Origin: Isoetes taiwanensis
Taxonomy: Eukaryota; Streptophyta; Lycopodiopsida; Isoetales; Isoetaceae
Length of the DNA: 64,000 nucleotides
NCBI GenBank assembly: GCA_021234155.1
Contig: JAJEKV010000054.1
Location: forward strand, 2,829,702 to 2,893,701
Direction: 5' to 3'
Made by a program: the position numbers and the translations under genes. Below are positions 24,329 through 38,994 of this stretch, piece after piece. Each line of letters starts with the position of its first letter. The stretch's first letter is position 1. The notes under the pieces are model-generated. The model made no database searches. It was given only the letters and a program-made list of their open reading frames with translations, and was not told the DNA's origin.

Positions 24329-24759
24329 CCACTATAATCATCTTATTCATATAAGTCAAACGTAGTAAAACATGCAAAAACATGAAACTCTGGTATGCTC
24401 GATAGTACTTATTTAATTAAGCAGACTTCTTTTCATCCAAATTCAGAGCATGAGAACTTGTACAACATAACAGTTGTCAAAATTCTCTTGTCAATTACAA
24501 ATGTACCACTCCATATGGAAGCCCAAATATGAACAATCAATGGATGCAAGATTGAGCTCTTAGCTGAGATGCATTAGAGAGAATTCTCAAATTGGCATAG
24601 CCAAACTTGATTCACTCAGACTGTGGCACAACCTAATTATAGCCAAAACTTGGCTTCTCTGTACCCTCCAATCAACAAATCCGCACTGGCCAAATTTTCA
24701 ACAGTGTTAGTGCAGATAGTGCAGACTGCTTTCTCCATGTTGTGGCTTGCCATGGGACC

Positions 24760-25342
24760 AAAAGTATTGCTCTCCCTGCGTTCCCAGCTGCCCCTGAAAA
24801 AGCGCAGACTCATTGCCTCCATTCGCACAGGTGCCCACCATCTTCGCATCGAGACGGGCAGGTGGATTGGGGAGCCCCGCCAGGACAGGCTCTGTCAGTG
24901 CTGTCAAACGGGTGCCATTGAGGATGAGTCTCACACTTTCCAGAGTTGCCCAGCGTTCAGTCACATCCGGGCCAGATACGCTCCCTTAGTACGGCCGGAC
25001 TTGCCCTTACATTTGCTGATGAACACACCGTCAGTACGTGCCCTGGGGTCGTACATTCAGGAGGTGCTGGACCTGCGAGGTCACCTTTGCCCCCGCCTGG
25101 CTGCTCGCTGATTGGGCACTACGGGTGCGGTGCATGACTGTATATATTTGGGTGTTTCTGCATTGTATATGTTAGGACAGTTTGTCAGCAGGCTGATTGC
25201 TGCCACGGTTTTTCCCTCGAAAACCCTTCGGGGCGGGGGTTTTTTAATCCGGGCAGTAATCCGCTTGCTGCGTTTTTGTATTGGGTCCCATAGACCGATT
25301 GGTCTCCGTGGACGATAAAAATACCTTCCTTCCTTCCTTCCT
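24760..25342 (+). mobile_element. LINE 3' end, strongly 5'-truncated, opposite orientation
   Basis: Plus-strand copy of the same family as 22153-23990. It codes only the ORF2 C-terminus (LKKRRLIASIRTGAHHLRIE and the zinc motif CQCCQTGAIEDESHTFQSC), then the stop at 25109-25111 and the 3' UTR. The end is GTGGACGATAAAAA followed by a (CCTT)n tail. The coding part is open here, unlike the other copy, so it is the younger insertion. The left edge is judged from where similarity to the minus copy stops. Confidence 0.88.
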
Positions 25343-28252
<2,910 letters not shown>

Positions 28253-28389
28253 GTAATGCACGCTTGTCAAGATTTCGGGTATAATTTTTCTCGGTGATGC
28301 ATTTGCAGCTCCGTTGCTTTCTGCATCACCCTGCGGCGGGGAACGCCCGAAAAAATTATATGCCGGAATCTTTTCCAGGCGTGCATTAC
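28253..28389 (+). repeat. Fold-back (imperfect inverted repeat), about 137 bp
   Basis: Left arm 28253-28308 contains GTAATGCACGC, AAGATTTCGGGTATAATTTTT and GGTGATGCA. The reverse complement of the right arm 28313-28389 contains GTAATGCACGC, AAGATTCCGGCATATAATTTTTTC and GGTGATGCA in the same order. The loop is only a few bases and the right arm has about 20 extra bases. Either the ends of a small fold-back transposon or a hairpin-forming transcript; the sequence alone does not decide. Confidence 0.7.
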
Positions 28390-29154
28390 GTAGTACATAA
28401 ATTTCCCAAGGACAAAATATATACCATATGCAAAAGATACTTCGTGAAAAGTAAAGGACATAAGATTTATATCCTCTACACCCAAAACCTGGTCGTGGGT
28501 TTACAATTCTCTCGTCCCGACAAGGACAATTGTATATTTGTAAAATATGTAGAGTTAAAATTCAATGGTCCTCCTTGAATACATACATTGCAAAAGATAT
28601 AAAAAGATTTCACTTGAACTCTGGTTTATCAAGCAATAAAATGAATCATTACTATCAGATACAAGAAATTTATCGCGGCGGCCAAGGCCGCCGCGAACAT
28701 TTCTCTTCACTCACTCACTCATTCACTCACTCACTCATTAGTTTGGAACCTCATAACTTTAGTGTTTGCTAATTCTTGCTTCACCTCGATGGTAGTTGTT
28801 ATATTGATGCACTCTGATCGCATTGATTGTTTTGTTGTGGTTTACATGGCATTGGATGGGTTGTGAAAATGGAGTATATGATATATTTTAAGCTACAACA
28901 TTTCAAGAGGAAGTATTTTGGTTTTGCTACTTTATTTTAAGTTACAACATATCTAAGAGAGTTCTAGTTTTGCTTTTGAAACGTAGGTGCAAGTGAGGAA
29001 AAACGTCATTAGCCATGGACAGAAACATTTTATTAGATCCAATTGTTATCTCAAAATTTAAACTTAGTTCACCCATAAATATTCTTATTATAATTTCCAA
29101 ACTTGACCTAGACCTCTAGAAAGTCGCTCATTAATTTAGAACGAACTTCTATAC
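28390..29154. other. Spacer with short simple repeats
   Basis: A GGCGGCC...GGCCGCC self-complementary site and a (TCAC)n tract at about 28676-28740. No gene recognised. Confidence 0.4.
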
Positions 29155-29430
29155 AACACGAAGGCTAGTTCAGGGGTTATGAAGGTTAGAAAATGTTGTC
29201 AATCAACATGCAAAATGATTTGAAAACAAGGAGGCTATTTCAAGAGTTTATGAAGTGGGAATGTTGACAATGAAACATGCAGAATGATTTGGATATGACA
29301 CAAGGCTAATTCATGGGTTATAATGGTGTGGAAATGTTGTCAATTAAACATGCAACATGCAACATGATTTAGATATAACAAGACGACTAGTTCAATGGTT
29401 ATGATGGTGTGAAAATATTTCTTAATCAAA
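29155..29430 (+). repeat. Diverged minisatellite, about 70-76 bp x4
   Basis: Four successive units share the pattern AAGGCTAGTTCA-GGGTTATGA, a G/T-rich GAAATGTTGTCAAT block and ACATGCAAAATGATTTG. Units differ by many substitutions, so the array is old. Confidence 0.75.
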
Positions 29431-31970
29431 CACTCAAACTTAGCATCTTTTGCTTGGTTCCATAGGATTATTGTCAAACCTCAATTGATGTTGCCAAAAA
29501 TACCAAAGATTTTATCAGACCCTCAACGGATGCCATCAAAATTCATAATCAGCATTATGCTTCATGCTTCAGCTCAATGGTAAATTTTTTTTGCAAGAAA
29601 GAGACTTGTGGATCGCAAGTTAGAGAAATTATTGTTCTGCATTTACACTAGTAAAAAAGCCCAACCAAGATAAAATTTTAATGCATTATGAATCGTACAA
29701 ATGTGTCAATCACAAGCACCAAGTAATTCATGCTTAAGATATGATCTGGTGCATTATACATGTGTGCCCGTTTTCAATACTTGTTGTCTATACTTGTTTT
29801 CATTTTCTACAATTGTTTTTTCTGTGCACATGTCATTATGAATTCTCAATAACTTCATATTGCGAGCATCCTCCTGCACATTAGCCTCAGCCTATATATG
29901 TCAGGGACATACCTAGAAGGAAACTCTGGTGAAAGCAACACCTTACTATCTCAAGGTGTTTCGTATATTCTGCAAGCATTAAGCAAAGCTACCCTTAAGC
30001 AAAGCTACCTGCCCTTGGCTAATGAAAGCCAGTAGTAAATCTATTTTATCCTTAAGACACCTTGCAGAACTTAGCAAATCAATCATGCATATGAGAAATT
30101 ATCAAGCTATTCCAAAGAAGTTTGAATCTCTACACTAGAACGCAAGCATGGAGAGAATTGCCAATTTGAAGAATTGAAGGCAAAAAGTAGAGAAAAATTT
30201 TGGAAGCCCCAAATCAAATGAGACACCTTTGGAATCTCCTATTCCAAAAGATATATCTACTTAAAAACTACAAAAGATTCAAAGGGTGAGGGAAGACAAT
30301 ACCTTTTTCGTGTTGTAGTCAAAGCCTTGAACATTGTTCGGAGATATTGAACCAAAGCTTGGATTATAACACGTGGAACCCGGAAATAACAAAATCCTGA
30401 GATGGGTCAAGCAAGAAGTGAGAATTATCGTTCCAAACCCATGAATACTTGGAGCAAGCCCGAGCAAATAGAAAACGACACATGCAAAGGGATCGTTACC
30501 TCTCAATTGGTACTTCACAAAGATACGATCCAAATTTCGAGAACTTGCCAAGCTTTTGTAAACTATCGAAGTTACTATGTAACCCTGTTATATTATTGCC
30601 ACCACAGGGCTTAAACATCAAATGCTAGAAGGAATATGTTTGCGATACGTTTGTAGGGCTAGTTTGTCCCTCGTAATATGACTTCTTTGTAAATTCGGGC
30701 TTCCTACCAAGTTCGAATCAGAACCTAGATGAAGCTACTTTAGGTCAAGTAGATTCTCGGGTTGCCAAAGGCGACAAATGCTCTCTCCCTTAGATTATTT
30801 ATTGCGAGAACTAAAGAACGAAATTAGATATTACCAAGGAAAGAAGAAACCGGCTCTAATATGTTTTTGAGCGATGCAAACACCTAAGTTTATTTAGGAA
30901 AATTTGAAAAAATTTGGGAAGATAGCCAGGAGAGGTGATGGATTCTATATCAGGAAGCTGAAAATTGAATGAAAGCATTTTGGCTTGGGGAAATATCGTC
31001 CGGGGTTTCTTGCCGGAGCTTCGATGTCTCTCGGGAAGTGCGGGGAAGGCATTGTACACCTATTTGTCCCGGGTAAGATCATTTTCGGGCGGTTAAAGCG
31101 GCAGCGTCATAGGTAGAAACCTGGCGTGAAGCTTATCGCATACGGAAAAGTAACACGAAATGCAGAAACCAAAATGGAAACCAGAAATGCGACAACCAGA
31201 ATCACATAAAGAAATGACCAAAGCAATGGACTAGAAAGAAAGGAGCGGCGAATGAACTCTTCACGGGATGGCACAAATATCTTTGCATGCCAAGATCTCC
31301 ACGGCTATGGCGGTGAACAGAGCTATCTACTGTCAAGTTTTGTCCTCATCTAACCAGGTAAATCCGTTTGCTTGCAGCCGTGGGATAGCTACACATGGCA
31401 CACTCCGCTGCATTTAGATTGCGGCGGAGAACCAAGAAAATAAAAAAAAGAAAAAAGAAAAATTTGAAACACAATTACATATGAGTTGATAGCATTTACT
31501 AGAGGTCGGTACTATTGTTCAACATCACGTGTAAGAAAGGTAGTAATAATCATGTATATAATAATGCGAGCTTAATTTCTAACTTCTACAGGATTCAATT
31601 ATCCTATTGACCATTTCATGATGAGAACCTAATTGCAATGCATGGCCATAGAGGCCAGCAACTTCAAAACAACAGCTGGTGCATTACACAAGGGCTGGGA
31701 CAAATAGCAAGAAAACTCCATGTGAAAAACGTATGGGATGTACATAAACACACAACATGGTGGCAAACGTGTCAACTGTGGGAAGCAGCAAGCATTATCA
31801 TCTCAATGATTTATGAAAAGTACGGAAATGGGCCAGTTAGGGTTAAAGAAAACCCCAAAGCAAGAACGAGTGAACACTGAGGGACATAAACGACAAATTT
31901 GCACCGACATTCCCCAGCGGGGCTCGTTATAATGCCATAGCCTTACTCCCTTTCTGTCAGAACCGCGAAA
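29431..31970. other. Spacer upstream of the GH17 gene
   Basis: No convincing gene or element. The last few hundred bases should include the GH17 promoter and 5' UTR. No single TATA element stands out enough to annotate. Confidence 0.4.
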
Positions 31971-33515
31971 ATGGAGAGCAAATGGATTCACGTACTAATC
32001 TTGTCTATCTTCCTCAATGCAGGTATCTATCTATGAATCTTTTCTGGTTTTTTACTTTTGTTTATGTTATGTAGTATCCAAGAACAATCTGACAGTTTCC
32101 CTTCCCTGAATCAGTGTCTGCTTCAGTTGGAGTTAATTACGGTAACATTGCACACAATTTGCCATCTCCTTCCAAGGTAGCAGATCTAGTACAGCGCTAT
32201 AAGATTGGCAAAATTAAACTTTATGATGCCAATCCAGATGTTCTTGAAGCATTTGCAGGCACAGATGTCCTGCTTTCTGTCATGGTTCCCAATCAGCTTC
32301 TTCAACAAATGGCCACAGAAGATGGTGCTGCTGAAAATTGGGTTAAATCTAATGTGCTTCCATATTTGCCACATACCAGGATTAAAACAATCTTGGTTGG
32401 TAATGAAATTCTCACAAGGTCTACAGAATTCAGTTCTTTTCTGCTTCCTGCAATGCAAAATATTTACATCTCTTTGCAAAATCTGCAACTGAATACCAGG
32501 ATTAGGGTTTCAACTCCTCATGCATTTGATGTTCTAGAAGAGAGTTCTTCTTTTCCTCCATCTGCAGGCTCATTTAAGGCTAGTCTTCAGACCATTATGC
32601 AGCCTCTGCTGGATTTCCTGTCACAGACTGACTCCGCTTTTATGATAGATGTGTATCCCTTTTTTGCCTACAGAGATAATACCCAAAACATTCCACTTGA
32701 ATATGCATTGTTTGTGTCAAATGCTTCTGGATTTACAGACCCCAATACCAATTTGCACTACACAAATCTGTTTGATGCTCAGTTAGATGCAGTTTATGCA
32801 GCCATGAAGAGGATGAATCATGCAGACTTAAAACTGGTGGTGTCTGAAACAGGATGGCCATCTGCTGGGGATCCATCTGAAACAGGAGCAAGCATGGAAA
32901 ATGCAGAATTATATAACAATAATCTTGTCAGACATGTGCAGACGAAACAGGGCACTCCTATGAAGCCTGGAATCGAGATAGATGCTTACATTTTTGAGCT
33001 GTTTAATGAGGATTCAAAGGATGGCAGTGCATCAGAAAGACACTTTGGGCTGTTCTATCCCAATATGTCCACGGTAACCTCTCAACTTTTACTTTATTTG
33101 TCTACTCTAGTCTTCGATAGTCAGGGTAGTTTTCAACTCAACTCAACTCAATTCAATTCAATTCAATTCAATCCAATATTTCTTTATCCTTCCAAGTCTA
33201 CTGAAATATAGACACTACGCAGCCTAGTTCAATGTCCCCACAGTCAATAATTATGTATGCTTTTTTTTTAAATTTTATATATCCTAGTGCAAGGTCCCCA
33301 CATCAATAATTTATCTTTCCAAACTTGTCATTGTTGTGATTGTCTTAAGAGTCTCTATCTTCATACCTAATTTCTTACATTGTTGTTTTGTGCAGGTTGG
33401 TGACAATGAACTCCATCTCCTATTAAATTCATCAAAATTTCCATCACTTCCACCTTTCTTGCTCTATCTTGTAACCTTTTGTCTCCTTCTACCTAATTTG
33501 ATTCCTTTTATGTGA
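31971..33515 (+). CDS. GH17 glucan endo-1,3-beta-glucosidase, GPI-anchored type
   Basis: Hydrolyses beta-1,3-glucan (callose) at the cell surface or plasmodesmata. Exons 31971-32022, 32115-33073 and 33396-33515, GT-AG introns, 376 residues. Residues 1-20 (MESKWIHVLILSIFLNAVSA) form a signal peptide, followed by the mature GH17 start SVGVNYGNIAHNLPSP. The acid/base Glu is in ILVGNEIL (residue 115) and the nucleophile Glu in VVSETGWPSAGD (residue 262). FGLFYPNMS ends the barrel. The third exon adds a short linker with Asn/Ser and a hydrophobic tail (FLLYLVTFCLLLPNLIPF) that fits a GPI-anchor signal; there is no X8/CBM43 domain. Reading through the second donor without splicing would replace the GPI tail with an unrelated one. 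Intact frame; very likely functional. Confidence 0.94.
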
Positions 33516-34619
33516 GGATAACTTACATTGACATGCAATTCATGCTTACTCATAACCTTGGAGCAGTTAGGCATGTGCAATTAGGAGATCTCTCACTTTA
33601 AAAAATAATGTACTTAACAGGATAGAGGGGATTCTTCAACCAAATCGTGGGCCCCTTGAATATGGTTTTGAAATGTAAAATCTAATGCAATAGCAATAGG
33701 CATAGTTGGATATGTAATTGGCTATGTAATGTAATATAATGTATTTTTTCAAGATGAGACGTTCATGTCCATTTACAAACAAAACTATAAAATATAAATA
33801 CATCAAACAAGGCTATTGGCCTCTTAAGTTATCCAGTAAATCATGTAACTCAAGAATCTCGTGCAAGCTCCACCAATCATTCAAATATCTTGCAAGAATT
33901 ATGGCATCTAGATTTAGAAGATCATGTATATTGAACACTATAATTTCTTATTGATCCAGTAGATAAGAGGGCTCCACACATTCGAGAGAAAAGCATGTTG
34001 CTCGTCTTTACGAGAACCCTTCTACAACAAAGAGCAAAAGCGAAGCTATCTTGGTATATCATGGAAGCAACCTACTTCAATTTTCAGTGTATGACTACCT
34101 AGTCTTTCTTAGATATCGAGAAACCTTTTCCTATTGCTAGAAGCGCATTTAAATCCCGTTCATCATATACCAACATTGATTGATCTCACACTTGTAGAAA
34201 TCCATTTGTACTCTTGGGTTTTCCACATATTCTAAAGCATGCACTAGGCATCGAATTCCGACATCGATTCCATCATCTTATGAATGCCAATTTCCCAAAT
34301 GCTTGCTTTCGCTCACATACTTGCTAATATCATCGTGAATGCTCTTGCAATGTAGATTCTTCGAGCTTGAAATATTTCTACTATCAATTAAGTTTCACGT
34401 TATCCAAGTAGGAAAGAGTCAAATAAAGTGATTTTTGTTCAAGAGGAAGTAAGCCAACCGCTAAGAGCATTGCATGCCTTTGATTCACTTAGGAGAAGCG
34501 TTTTTGAACATTCTCGACCTTGGCCCACATTTCTTTAGAGGCCAGCCTCCGACACTTGGCACCCATAGAGCAAAGGCGGTTACTAGTGTCTTGTAATAAG
34601 TTTCTCAAACTCCACTTTA

Positions 34620-35045
34620 TTAACGTGGCATAAGCACATAACACTGTATAAAGCACGCATGCCACCTACTGCTCTTCACTCTACCCCATACTCCATTGTA
34701 TACGTCTACCACCCCAATTCCCAAATACTTATATGTATGTGTTTGTTCCAAAGCCTCTCCTTCATACATCATATTTACATTTTCTATTCCACTAATAACC
34801 ATCACCTTGGTTTCTCCTTTGTTCAAATGCATATTTGTGGAGATGTTGAATGATTTGAGGGCATTTAGTTGTTGTTGTAGACCTGATGATATTTTGAGAC
34901 AGAATAATAATATCATCTATATAAAGCAACAACAATTTACGCAATTCTAACCTCTTGCACCTCTGTTTAGCCTTAGTCATGATTCTAATTCATCAATAGA
35001 AAAGGAGAGGTGGAGACAACAATTTGTTACAAGAAGCTTCTTACT
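34620..35045 (-). mobile_element. Decayed LINE RT fragment in copy A
   Basis: Minus-strand pieces read LLYIDDIIILSQ (an RT YADD-type box), then HLNKGETKVMVISG and THTYKYLGIGV, the usual order of palm and thumb segments in non-LTR RT. Frames are broken between pieces. The equivalent part of copy C (55911-55684) reads FLIDELESRLRREGG and LLLYADDI, confirming the family. Confidence 0.75.
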
Positions 35046-35054
35046 ATATGCAGA

Positions 35055-35159
35055 TGATATGGTCTGTGTGCCTAGAGGTATGGGATAAAGCCTCATAGAG
35101 GTTGGGGATCATGAAGGATCTGCCCTTTTGGTGTGCACTAGAGGTGCTAGTGCATAACA
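35055..35159 (+). mobile_element. Solo LTR of the miniature LTR element
   Basis: 105 bp, TGATATGG...GCATAACA, matching the LTRs at 40017 and 40218. It is flanked by GCAGA and GCAAA, a possible five-base target duplication with one change. The uninterrupted site is visible in copy C near 55875. A second, 5'-truncated LTR piece lies at 35287-35373. Confidence 0.7.
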
Positions 35160-35860
35160 GCAAATGAAGGTGTTTTCTTTGTCATGACATCGTACATTCT
35201 TCAACAATGATGGCAGGAAGTCAATGCTAAAATAAGAACAAATACTCAATGCCCAAAGACATTCAACTTAGTAGAACCATGTCTAAGGGATAAAAGCCTC
35301 ATAGAGGTTGGAGCTCATGAAGGATCTGCCCTTTTGGTGTGTTGGTTATTACTAGAGGTGCTAGTGCATAACAACATATGAAGGTGTTTTCTTTGTCATG
35401 ACGACATTACCTTCTTCAATAATGATGGCAGGGAAGTCAATGCTAAAATAAGGACAAATACTCAATGCACAAAGACATTCAACTTAGTAGAACCACGTCT
35501 AAGCATGAAAGATTTTTTAAAATATTTCGTTCCTCCACTTAATTAAAAAGAAGAAAAGCAATAAGCTTGCACCAAAAACTAGGTCAATGGTCCACATCCA
35601 TTGATGATTCTCAACTTCATCTATTCACTGATCTCCCAGTGCATATAGACTACTAGAAGGACTTCCGATGTAATAATATATAATAGATAAACCTAGAGCT
35701 TCTGATTTCAAGAGCATATTAAAAGCACAAGTTCTAAGAAAACCAAATAGACTAAAACATCGCCCTAGCGATGCCAGGCATTATCTGAGGGTGTCTATAA
35801 TGGGCAATGAACAATAGATTTTGCATGTGCAGTAGAATGTTATCACTCATATATAGAGCA

Positions 35861-37112
35861 TGTTCCTTTTTTGCTTCTTTCTATTTTGTTTGATGCAAAA
35901 AAAAAACCTGGGAGAGACACGTGTCCTTGAAAAAAAAAGAAAAAAAAAAGGAATAGCGAGAAGAAGCACGGGGAACAACCATCCGTCCATTTTCCCTGTT
36001 TTTTCTGTTTCGGACGGTTCCTCTGTTGGGCAAGTCCATCCTCTGTTGGCAATGCTCTATTCGGTCTTGCAAATCCATCCTCTAGTCGTCAAATCTGGCG
36101 CTGTAGAGCCATGCTCCGAGAATCCGAGCAATAACAACTGCATCGATTATTTGATTTCTTTGTTGATTTAAACCTCCAGCCACGACCACGATTAAGAACT
36201 TAGACTTCTGATTAGCCTTGGCGATCGAAGTTTTTTGATAATCAGGACTGAAATCAAGATAAGGTTTATATCCTTCGTCATCAGGCTGGCTCCAAAATTC
36301 CTTCTCTTAACCTATGGCGTGTGGCGGAAGTGGTACACTAGATTGATCGCTGAAGAATAGTTCTGCATATTTGTTTTGGTTTCCTAAAATAGAAATCGGC
36401 TGGCAAGAACAACGAAATATCTCTGTTGGATGCATTTTGACCATCAACATTAGCATCCTCAAGCATCCGAACAGACTTAAATAGCATACTCCAGCATCCT
36501 ATGCTGGGTAATCTACTCAATCTTGAAGATTTTTTTTATATCATCAATGCTTTCTCTTTAAACAATGCCATGCTTGATGATTCTAAAAGATGGTTTGAAA
36601 CGATGCTAAGCTTTTTTATGTGAACTCCTAGCAAAGGTGCAGCTTAGAGGAAAGCTTTTTGAGCAATTAATAGAACATGAGTATCATCCTCAGGAGACAA
36701 TAAATTGCATATATTGCTGCTCTAATTGTAATAATACTCAGAAAAAACAAAAAGAGAACTTAGAGATGTTTAAAATTAATGATGCAGAGGCATCAACATA
36801 GAGACAACCAATGACACAGTGATCATAAAAGAATGATGCAATTGTGTTCACCAAGAGAGAAAACAACTGCTGTGATAGTAATTGAAAAGAGAGAGATGTT
36901 AGCACACCAAACTATTGCAGCACTAATAAAACGCGAGAATGATAGTCATCGTATGCGGACTCAAGATTATTCTGCTCAAACACAAGAAACAAATTTCTTT
37001 GTCTCTTCAATGATCCTCTTAGGGACCCTTAATGTTAACCTATCAAGTATGAGTAAACTTGACATTGGATAAGTCAAAGCTAGCTTGTGAACACCAATAA
37101 ACATTTATAGGC
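35861..37112. other. Spacer between duplication copies A and B
   Basis: A-rich and T-rich tracts (about 35898-35950). No gene recognised; frames seen here are short and unlike any family I know. Confidence 0.4.
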
Positions 37113-37149
37113 ATTCATACCTAATTTCTTACATTGTTGTTTTGTGCAG

Positions 37150-37284
37150 GTTGGTGACAATGAACTCCATCTCCTATTAAATTCATCAAAATTTCCATCA
37201 CTTCCACCTTTCTTGCTCTATCTTGTAACCTTTTGTCTCCTTCTACCTAATTTGATTCCTTTATGTGAGGATAACTTACATTGA
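37150..37284 (+). pseudogene. Duplicated GH17 terminal exon
   Basis: Nearly identical to 33396-33515, with the same acceptor TTTTGTGCAG. One T is missing in the final TTTATGTGA, so the frame continues five codons further and ends TTA CAT TGA. It has no upstream catalytic exon of its own. It could only be used if the GH17 transcript ran on to it. Confidence 0.85.
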
Positions 37285-38535
37285 CATGCAATTCATGCCT
37301 ACTCATAACCTTGCAGCAGTTAGGCATGTGCAATTAGGAGATCTCTCACTTTAAAAAATAATGTACTTAACAAGATAGAGGGATTCTTCAACCAAATCAT
37401 GGGCCCCTTGAATATGGCTTTGAAATGTAAAATCTAATGCAATAGCAATAGGCATAGTTGGATATGTAATTGGTTATGTAATGTAATATAATATAATTTC
37501 TCAAGATGAGACCTTCATGTCCATTTACAGACAAAACTATAAAATATAAATACATCAAACAAGGCTATTGGCCTCTTAAGTTATCCAGTAAATCATGTAA
37601 CTCAAGAATCTCGTGCAAGCTCCACCAATCATTCAAATATCTTGCAAGAATTATGGCATCTAGATTTAGAAGATCATGTATATTGAACTTGGTCCAGCAG
37701 ATAAGAGGACTCCACGCCTTCCAGAAAAGCATGTTGCTCGTCTTTCACGAGAGCCCTTCTACAACAAGAGCAAAAACGAAGCTATCTTAGTATATCATGG
37801 AAGCAACCTACTTCAATTTCCAGTGTATGACTTCTTAGTCTTTCTTCCAATATCGGAAACCTTTTTCCTACTATTAAGAACGCATTTAAATCACGTTTCA
37901 TCATATACCAACATTCGATTGATCTCACACTTGTAGAAATCCATTTGTACTCTTGGGTTTTTCCACATATTCTAAAGCATGCACTAGGCATTGAATTCCA
38001 GCATCTGATTCCATCATCTTATGAATGCCAATTCTCCAAATGCTTGCCCGCTCACATACTTGCTAATACCATCATGAATGCTCTTGCAATGTAGATTCTA
38101 CTAGAGTTTGAAATTCTTCTACTATCAATTAAGTTTCTGTTATCCAAGTAGGAAAGAGTCAAATAAAGTGATTTTCGTTCAAGAGGAAGTAAGCCAACTT
38201 CTGCTAAGAGCATTGCATGCCTTTGATTCACTTAGGAGGAAACGTTTTTGAACATTCTCGACCTTGGCCCACATTTCTTTAGAGAGGCCAGCCTCCCTAC
38301 ACTTGGCACCCATAGAGCAAAGCTGGTTACTAGTGTCTTGTAAATAAGTTTCTCAAACTCCACTTTATTGTGGCATAAGCATATAACACTGTATAGAGCC
38401 CGCATGCCACCTACTGCTCTTCACTCTACCCCATACTCCATTTGTATACATCTACCACCCCAATTTCCGAATGCTTATATGTATGTATTTGTTCCAAAGC
38501 CTCTCCTTCATACATCATATTTACATTTTCTATTC

Positions 38536-38848
38536 TTCAAGGGACAACTCTTTTCAGATATGCAAGTGCTTAGCGATGTCCGTAGTCGAATTGTGAAGGC
38601 GTACAAGTGTTCTTCCTTAAAGGATGACATCAAAAGTGTTATTTGGGAGCAATATCTTCAGATTCACACCTACTCATAGCAAACAGTTGTGCTCATGGTG
38701 ATATGTGTTCTCTGCTTTTCTATGTTATGTATGTGGTGGGTAGTGTTGCTCTAGTGGATATCTTCTCCACTGAGTTTTGAGTCCCCCATGTACTCTTTGT
38801 ATTCTTTTGAGTAATAAAGGTCCACGTTCATCAAAAAAAAAAAAAAAA
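38536..38848 (+). mobile_element. Poly(A) retro-insertion, 5'-truncated non-LTR element
   Basis: The insert interrupts copy B where copies A and C are continuous. Flanks are TTTACATTTTCTATTC (38520-38535) and TTTACTTTTTCTATTC (38849-38864), a 16-bp target duplication with one difference. It ends in A16 preceded by AATAAA at about 38813. A frame crossing its start codes FSDMQVLSDVRSRIVKAYKC and ends EQYLQIHTYS with a stop, which looks like the C-terminus of an L1-type ORF2. Orientation is opposite to the host LINE fragment. Confidence 0.88.
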
Positions 38849-38994
38849 TTTACTTTTTCTATTCCACTAATAACCATCACCTTGGTTTTTCCTTTGTTCA
38901 AATGCATATTTGTGGAGATGCTAAATGATTCGAGGGCATTTAGTTATTGTTGTAGACCTGATGATATTTGAGACAGAATAATAATATCGTCTAT

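Larger units (their letters stand above)
33360..35860 (+). repeat. Segmental duplication copy A: GH17 last exon plus LINE-derived DNA
   Basis: Aligns nearly base for base with copy B (37113-41000), and its LINE-derived part with copy C (52385-56640). It begins at TTCATACCTAATTTCTTACA in the last GH17 intron, so the terminal exon is inside the unit. Most of the rest is a decayed minus-strand LINE. Copy A has local rearrangement at its right end: a segment starting AAGGTGTTTTCTTTGTCATG is present twice (about 35166 and 35380), each next to an LTR piece of the miniature element seen complete at 40017. Confidence 0.9.

Noticed and set aside
29155-29430. CRISPR-like array
   Set aside because: Units are diverged, there are no unique spacers, and the DNA is from a plant nucleus.
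33074-33211. GH17 protein ending after a Gln/Asn/Phe repeat tail
   Set aside because: That tail is intron read-through over an AATTC microsatellite; splicing at 33073 to 33396 gives a normal GPI signal.
36833-37072. Small gene between duplication copies A and B
   Set aside because: 79 codons without homology, splice partners or a distinct composition.
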